DNA of 64,000 nt, taken from Lachnospiraceae bacterium. GTDB lineage: Bacteria > Bacillota > Clostridia > Lachnospirales > Lachnospiraceae. Positions 59,608 to 64,000 of the stretch are shown in pieces. The DNA lies in assembly GCA_021628825.1 (NCBI GenBank), contig JAJXRY010000001.1:1488001-1552000 (forward strand), given 5' to 3'. Below the pieces are notes generated by a model. It was not told where the DNA came from and did not search any database. It saw nothing but the letters and a program-made list of their open reading frames with translations. The translations under genes and the position numbers were made by a program. Every line of letters begins with the position of its first letter. Position 1 is the stretch's first letter.

Positions 59608-60879
59608 CTAGTCCTGAGGAATATCATTCATAAATACATAATATACATCGCCATACATCTCTGTATGGACGAATCTTCCGTAATCAATTACATACTTCTC
59701 CGTTCCATCCTTGCATAGGATCCGGTATCTGACACGGTCGATATCATTCTCTTTCTTGATCTGATCGGAAATATCACTTTCCACAAGCTTCAGATCATCC
59801 GGATGTACCATTCCCTTGAACGAATTGCCTGTAAATTCACGGAATTCCTCCTCTGTCTCACATCCAAACAGCCTCAGGAGCTCTGTATTAATGGTAATCA
59901 GCTCTTCCTTTTCATCAGCACGATAGATAAAGAAACCTCCCGGCAGGAACTCTGCAACAGCCTCTACCCGCTTCAGGATATCTTCGGTGTTTACATTCAG
60001 TGTACGTCTCCGGTCATGCATCTTGTTCTCATAATACCGGCTCTTATCACGATACATTTCCTTATCTGCAAGTGCCACGTTCTGTTCCAGCTTTCTCGCC
60101 TCATCCAGCCATACACTTCCAATTGCTGCGGAACATCCGCCCTTCCATCTGGATTCCAATTGCCTGATTTTTCTCCCTGAAAGCTTCTTCACTTTCCTCA
60201 AAGGATAAAACCACAAACTCATCACCGCCAAGACGATATTTATTCGCATGCGGGAACACCTCAGCAATTATTTCAGCAATGCGGGAGATCAGTTTATCCC
60301 CTGCTTCATGTCCTGACCGGTCGTTGGTACTTTTTCAATCCATTGATATCGGCAAAGGCAACTCCGACATGTTTTTCCGCTCTTTACCTCATCATTTTCA
60401 ATCTTCTCAATATCCTGGTAATAAGCCTTACGATTCTTAAATCCGGTAAGCGCATCCATTTCCAGTTCAGAAATGAGGCAGTCACATTCACGAAGCCGGA
60501 TAATGTTCTCCACACGCACCATAATCAGCTTCGGGTTATAAGGCTTCACAATAAAGTCGGCCGCGCCAAGCTCCAGGCATCGTACTTCATCCTGAATGTT
60601 GTCAAGAACGGTCGTTACGATAACCGGAATCTTGCAAAGAACAGCATCACATCCAACCAGCTCCAGAAATTCATAGCCATCCATAACCGGCATCTGGATA
60701 TCAAGCATAATGGCCGATATATGCTGTCCGTATCTCTTTAACAAATCCAAACCTTCCTTCCCGTTCTGTGCGGTGATCACGGAATATTTCTCTTCCAATA
60801 TTTCGGTAAGAATCTGGCAGTTAATTTCATCATCTTCAATAATAAGGAGTGTTCTTTTTGTTACATCCTGATCTTTCAC
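59608..60879 (-). CDS. Receiver-GGDEF-PAS protein, predicted diguanylate cyclase
   Basis: About 423 residues. Receiver domain (LIIEDDE, Asp in AIMLDIQMPVMDGYEF, K in FIVKPYN), then GGDEF (MDALTGFKNRKAYY...; the motif GGDEF is intact in YRLGGDEFVVLSF near 60225), then a C-terminal PAS domain (FLPGGFFIYRADEKEELITINTELLRLFGCETEEEF). PAS after GGDEF is the reverse of the common order. Breaks near 60335, 60290 and 60180. Start GTG at 60879 with GAGGGA upstream. It should make cyclic di-GMP in response to phosphorylation; no kinase is attached. Confidence 0.85.
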
Positions 60880-60961
60880 TGGAATCCCTCACTCTTTAAA
60901 ACTACAATTACGGGTTGTCAGGCATGGTTTAGTGCCTGGTACTTTAGTACTTCTCATCATA

Positions 60962-60991
60962 ATTATATTACTTCAAATAAAAAAAATGCAA
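60962..60991 (-). promoter_or_regulatory. Promoter of the REC-GGDEF-PAS gene
   Basis: Minus strand TTGCAT, 18 bases (an A/T run), TATAAT. Leader about 80 bases. Confidence 0.55.
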
Positions 60992-61059
60992 GCATTGATT
61001 GCATAATTACACATTTTTTTCACACTTAAGATATTACTAAAGTATTTTTATTCCCTCTA

Positions 61060-61089
61060 TTGCCTAACTCCTCTGACCTCCTATATAAT
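61060..61089 (+). promoter_or_regulatory. Promoter of the exonuclease III gene
   Basis: TTGCCT, 18 bases, TATAAT. Leader about 85 bases to ATG 61179. The rest of the 60880-61178 gap shows nothing else firm. Confidence 0.55.
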
Positions 61090-61178
61090 ATATAAGGAAT
61101 ATGTAAGGTTCATAACACAAATTCCAATAACCTGTAACTACGGTTAATCCTATTATCCAATGACAAGGAGTGCTCATT

Positions 61179-61935
61179 ATGAAATTTATTTCCTGGAATG
61201 TAAACGGCCTTCGCGCCTGTGTGCAAAAAGGCTTTCTTGATTTTTTTAACGAAATTGATGCGGATTTCTTCTGTATACAGGAGTCCAAGCTGCAGGAGGG
61301 ACAGATCGACCTTGATCTCCCCGGCTATCATCAATATTGGAACTATGCGGAAAAGAAGGGCTACTCCGGCACGGCCATTTTTGCTAAGGAAACTCCGCTG
61401 TCTGTTTCCTACGGCATAGGAATCGAAGAACATGATCACGAAGGTCGTGTCATCACACTGGAATACGACCAGTTCTACCTCGTCACCTGCTACACTCCGA
61501 ATTCCCAGAATGAGCTGGCACGCCTCCCCTACCGTATGACCTGGGAGGATGCTTTCCTTGCTTATCTGCAGGAACTGGATGCGAAAAAGCCGGTTATTCT
61601 TTGTGGCGACTTAAATGTTGCACACGAAGAGATTGATTTGAAAAATCCCAAGAGCAACCGTCAGAATGCAGGCTTTACCAATGAAGAACGCAGCAAAATG
61701 ACAACCCTTTTTAAATGCCGGATTCACGGACACCTTCCGTCACTTTTATCCGGATGCCGAGGGCATTTATTCCTGGTGGTCATACCGCTTTAAGGCAAGA
61801 GAAAAGAATGCCGGATGGCGTATTGACTACTTCATCACCTCGAAACGCCTCGATGACCAGTTGGAAAAGGCAGCCATCCATACCGAGGTTTTCGGTTCCG
61901 ATCACTGCCCTGTGGAGGTGGATATTCAGTTTTAA
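61179..61935 (+). CDS. exoA: Exodeoxyribonuclease III / AP endonuclease
   Basis: 251 residues after correction, the normal size. MKFISWNVNGLRA start, catalytic Glu in CIQESKLQ, Tyr/Asp in TCYTPNSQ and CGDLNVAHEEIDL, and C-terminal FGSDHCPVEVDI. It cuts at abasic sites in base excision repair. AAGGAG precedes the ATG. The frame breaks near 61709 (CTTTTTAAATGCC has one T too many; corrected TTLLNAGFTDTFRHFYPDAEGIYSWWSYR). A 15-base copy of its ribosome-site region lies just after its stop. Confidence 0.94.
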
Positions 61936-61970
61936 ATATTCAGAAACCACATACGGAACAAGGAGTGCTC

Positions 61971-62054
61971 ATGCAGGCTCTTCGTGCACGAGTGATATGG
62001 CAGCAAGTGCTTCAACCTGTACGGAATAGCTGCAAATTTTGCAGTTGTATATGA
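61971..62054 (+). CDS. Possible 27-residue peptide with CxxCxC end
   Basis: MQALRARVIWQQVLQPVRN then SCKFCSCI, stop at 62052-62054. It has the same AAGGAGTGCTC ribosome site as exoA. The cysteine-rich end is curious, but with no family match it may be chance or a remnant of the duplicated ribosome-site region. Confidence 0.25.
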   Translation: MQALRARVIWQQVLQPVRNSCKFCSCI

Positions 62055-62067
62055 ATAGAACGAATAA

Positions 62068-62097
62068 GCTGCCGGATGAGAATTTCTCTCCGGCAGC
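62068..62097. terminator. Bidirectional terminator between exoA and the beta-galactosidase gene
   Basis: GCTGCCGG (62068-62075) with CCGGCAGC (62090-62097), then CTATTTTCAT on the plus side. Confidence 0.7.
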
Positions 62098-62150
62098 CTA
62101 TTTTCATATATCTGAATAGTTCTTATATTTTTAATTTCAAATATTTGTTT

Positions 62151-64000
62151 TTATCTGAGTATTTTTTTACAGTTTTTTTCAACCGTCATATGGAAGTCAG
62201 CCTCAAACTTCGGCAGCGGCAGCCGGTACTTCTCGGCAAGCTGTGGTCCACAGGCATTGGAACCGACACCTGCCATCTTATAGTCTACGCAGAGTACATG
62301 CTGTCCACATTCTTCCAGTTCGAAGTTATGCTTTTTCGCAGCAAGCTCTTCCTGCGTATACCTGGAGGCATTGAAAGAGAAGCCGTCCGGATGCCTAAAG
62401 GTAAGCTTCACATCCCCATCCGAAATACTCATATGCTTACAATTATAATGGGAAGAATTCTCCTGCGGGCGGATGTAATCCTCATGCATCTCGCTCACCT
62501 TTGCTTCGAAATTGCCCATATAGCTTGCCTGATGCTTGTCAATATAGCTTTCATAAGGACCATATCCATAATAAGATACGTTCTCAAATGCTTTCGATAC
62601 AAACATCCGGAGTCCGAATCTAGGAAGGAACGGCACCTTGTTCCCGGTTTCTACTTCGCAGTGAATGTCCACGCCTTCTTCTGAAAAGACATACTTCACG
62701 TCCATATAGGCAATCGGCTGGTAAATGCTCCATCCAAAGGACTGACGCTGTGTGAGGATCACCTCGTCTCCTTCCCGCTCTACCTTCACGCCATAGCCTT
62801 TTGCAATACTGTCATTTAAGTGTGCGCGGTACCAGTCCTGCTTCATGACATCATTATCTACCGGTGCACGGAAGAAATTGAATTCTACCGGCTTTTCCAG
62901 AATTTCCCTGCCTTCACGGCTGATGGAATCGATCGCGGAAATTCTCTTATTGAATCGGTAAGAAACACTGCCAAAATCTACTGTAACGGTAAACGGCTCT
63001 GTTGTGACCTTTGTATCATCCGACACTGCTTTCTCCGTTACCATATTATCTGTTGCTGCATGATCTTTTGCTGCTTTCTCTGCTAATACCTTCTCAGCTG
63101 CTGATTTATCTGCTGTCAGTTCTGCAGTTCCCGATTCGCTGATCGATAACTGGTCAAAACAGACCTCATATCCCTTTTCACAATACGGAAGGGCCTTCGT
63201 TGTCCGGAAGATAAAACGGATATAAGCTTCCTCTTCCTCAAAATCCTTTACCTCCGGAACTTCTATCGTGGTGCTGCCAAGCGGCTCCATATGGAATGTA
63301 AAAACAGGACCGGAAACAACAACACCGTCATAAGAGATCTCATAAGTTCCTTCCAGATACGTTCCCGGGTCCACATGCTCCAATAAATTGTGAAGAACAA
63401 ACTCACCGGTCTTTACGCCCTTTTCCACACGGATCGGACGATAAACCTGCTTGGTTTCCAGAAGTCCAGTGTGTGGTGTCCGGTCCGGATAGGTCAGCGC
63501 GTCCATACAGAAATTGCCGTCATTATGTTTTTCACCCCAGTCACCACCATAACCATACTTCTTCTTACCAGCAGGTGTTTCGCCCAGAATCACGGAATGG
63601 TCGCTCCATTCCCAGATGAAACCTCCACAGAACCGCTCACTTGAATGGAATGTCTGATGATAGTCCTCCAGATCGCCAGGCCCATTTCCCATCGCATGAC
63701 AGTATTCACAGAGGATAAACGGCCTCTTCTCTTCTTCCCTTTCCAGATATTTCTTCATATCCTCTGTAGATGTATACATTTCGGATACCAGATCCAGAAC
63801 ATCATCGGAGGTTTCATCCAGTTTTAACGTGCTTTCATAATGTACAAGCCGCGTATCATCCAGCTTCTTCACCAGCTCTGCGGCAGCCCGCATATTGGTT
63901 CCATAGCCGCTCTCATTTCCCAATGACCACATCACGACACAGGAACGGTTATAATCTCTCGTTACCAGCGCCTCGATCCGGTCCAGGATAGCTTTCTTAA
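62151..64000 (-). CDS. Beta-galactosidase, glycoside hydrolase family 2 (5' end outside window)
   Basis: At least 616 residues of a LacZ-type enzyme; the reading continues upstream to the window edge (RIEALVTRDYNRSCVVMWSLGNESGYG). Acid/base Glu in WSLGNESG, nucleophile Glu in FILCEYCHAMGNG, then FIWEWSDHSV and the domain-5 sequence FFRAPVDND with GYGPYESYIDKHQ. Between about 63000 and 63130 is an odd insertion rich in A, K, E, T and D (TADKSAAEKVLAEKAAKDHAATDN), not usual in the family. No frame break. Cytoplasmic type. Confidence 0.93.
   Translation of the reverse strand, partial: KKAILDRIEALVTRDYNRSCVVMWSLGNESGYGTNMRAAAELVKKLDDTRLVHYESTLKLDETSDDVLDLVSEMYTSTEDMKKYLEREEEKRPFILCEYCHAMGNGPGDLEDYHQTFHSSERFCGGFIWEWSDHSVILGETPAGKKKYGYGGDWGEKHNDGNFCMDALTYPDRTPHTGLLETKQVYRPIRVEKGVKTGEFVLHNLLEHVDPGTYLEGTYEISYDGVVVSGPVFTFHMEPLGSTTIEVPEVKDFEEEEAYIRFIFRTTKALPYCEKGYEVCFDQLSISESGTAELTADKSAAEKVLAEKAAKDHAATDNMVTEKAVSDDTKVTTEPFTVTVDFGSVSYRFNKRISAIDSISREGREILEKPVEFNFFRAPVDNDVMKQDWYRAHLNDSIAKGYGVKVEREGDEVILTQRQSFGWSIYQPIAYMDVKYVFSEEGVDIHCEVETGNKVPFLPRFGLRMFVSKAFENVSYYGYGPYESYIDKHQASYMGNFEAKVSEMHEDYIRPQENSSHYNCKHMSISDGDVKLTFRHPDGFSFNASRYTQEELAAKKHNFELEECGQHVLCVDYKMAGVGSNACGPQLAEKYRLPLPKFEADFHMTVEKNCKKILR

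Noticed and set aside
1..64000. Programmed frameshifting or widespread pseudogene decay as the cause of the breaks
   Set aside because: No slippery heptamer plus structure is common to the sites, unrelated essential genes are affected, and corrections are all at homopolymers. Read error is simpler.

Overview
The window looks like chromosome of a motile, Gram-positive anaerobe of the Lachnospiraceae (Clostridia). The evidence is a Firmicutes-type late flagellar operon (flgM-flgN-flgK-flgK-flgL), strong AGGAGG-type ribosome sites, oxygen-handling by a flavodiiron protein, cytoplasmic polysaccharide enzymes (GH9, GH31, GH2), a catabolic acetolactate synthase-like enzyme, and many families (DUF436, DUF1622, DegV, MocR, YesN/sensor kinase pairs) typical of that group. 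Genus cannot be fixed from sequence alone. I see no rRNA, tRNA, CRISPR, prophage or insertion sequence.

Layout. 1-5792: flagellar hook-associated operon on the minus strand behind a sigma-28 type promoter. 5802-8921: pyrimidine salvage, with pyrR-uraA on the minus strand behind a PyrR-binding attenuator, and upp divergent on the plus strand. 8965-15457: metallo-hydrolase, chemoreceptor, flavodiiron protein with two tiny companions, C69 dipeptidase, HD hydrolase. 15613-15927: a compact type I toxin-antitoxin locus (31-residue membrane toxin plus antisense RNA). 15975-20313: two divergent MarR modules, one running a MATE pump and one an aldehyde dehydrogenase, each with clear operators. 20434-28683: DegV, DUF1622, amidohydrolase, RNA methylase, two Nudix enzymes, MocR/DUF436, an unknown membrane-anchored protein with a nuclease-like C-terminus, a truncated YczE-like gene, small unknown gene. 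29219-34546: UvrD-type helicase; iron alcohol dehydrogenase plus aldo-keto reductase under a MerR promoter. 34668-46073: GH9, membrane proteins, MATE, AraC regulator, GH31 alpha-xylosidase, membrane glycosyltransferase. 46095-56092: MutS-like ATPase, acetolactate synthase-like enzyme, PTS enzyme I, esterase, alanine racemase, AlbA_2/Schlafen-type regulator. 56349-64000: phosphotransferase, two-component pair, REC-GGDEF-PAS protein, exonuclease III, beta-galactosidase running off the end.

Two features stand out. First, two intergenic arrays (28793-29184 and 50178-50363) hold alternating GGGTA and TACCC motifs at an invariant spacing: 28 then 23 bases centre to centre, a 51-base period, 8 units in one and 4 in the other. 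The bases between motifs diverge while the spacing never changes, and I do not recognise the element. Second, about two thirds of the genes carry one or more single-base frameshifts, nearly all at A/T runs and most often where a run of 4 reads as 5. I read this as sequencing or assembly error rather than real gene decay, and I annotate such genes as whole units while giving the break points. Coordinates therefore span the reconstructed gene, not one uninterrupted frame.
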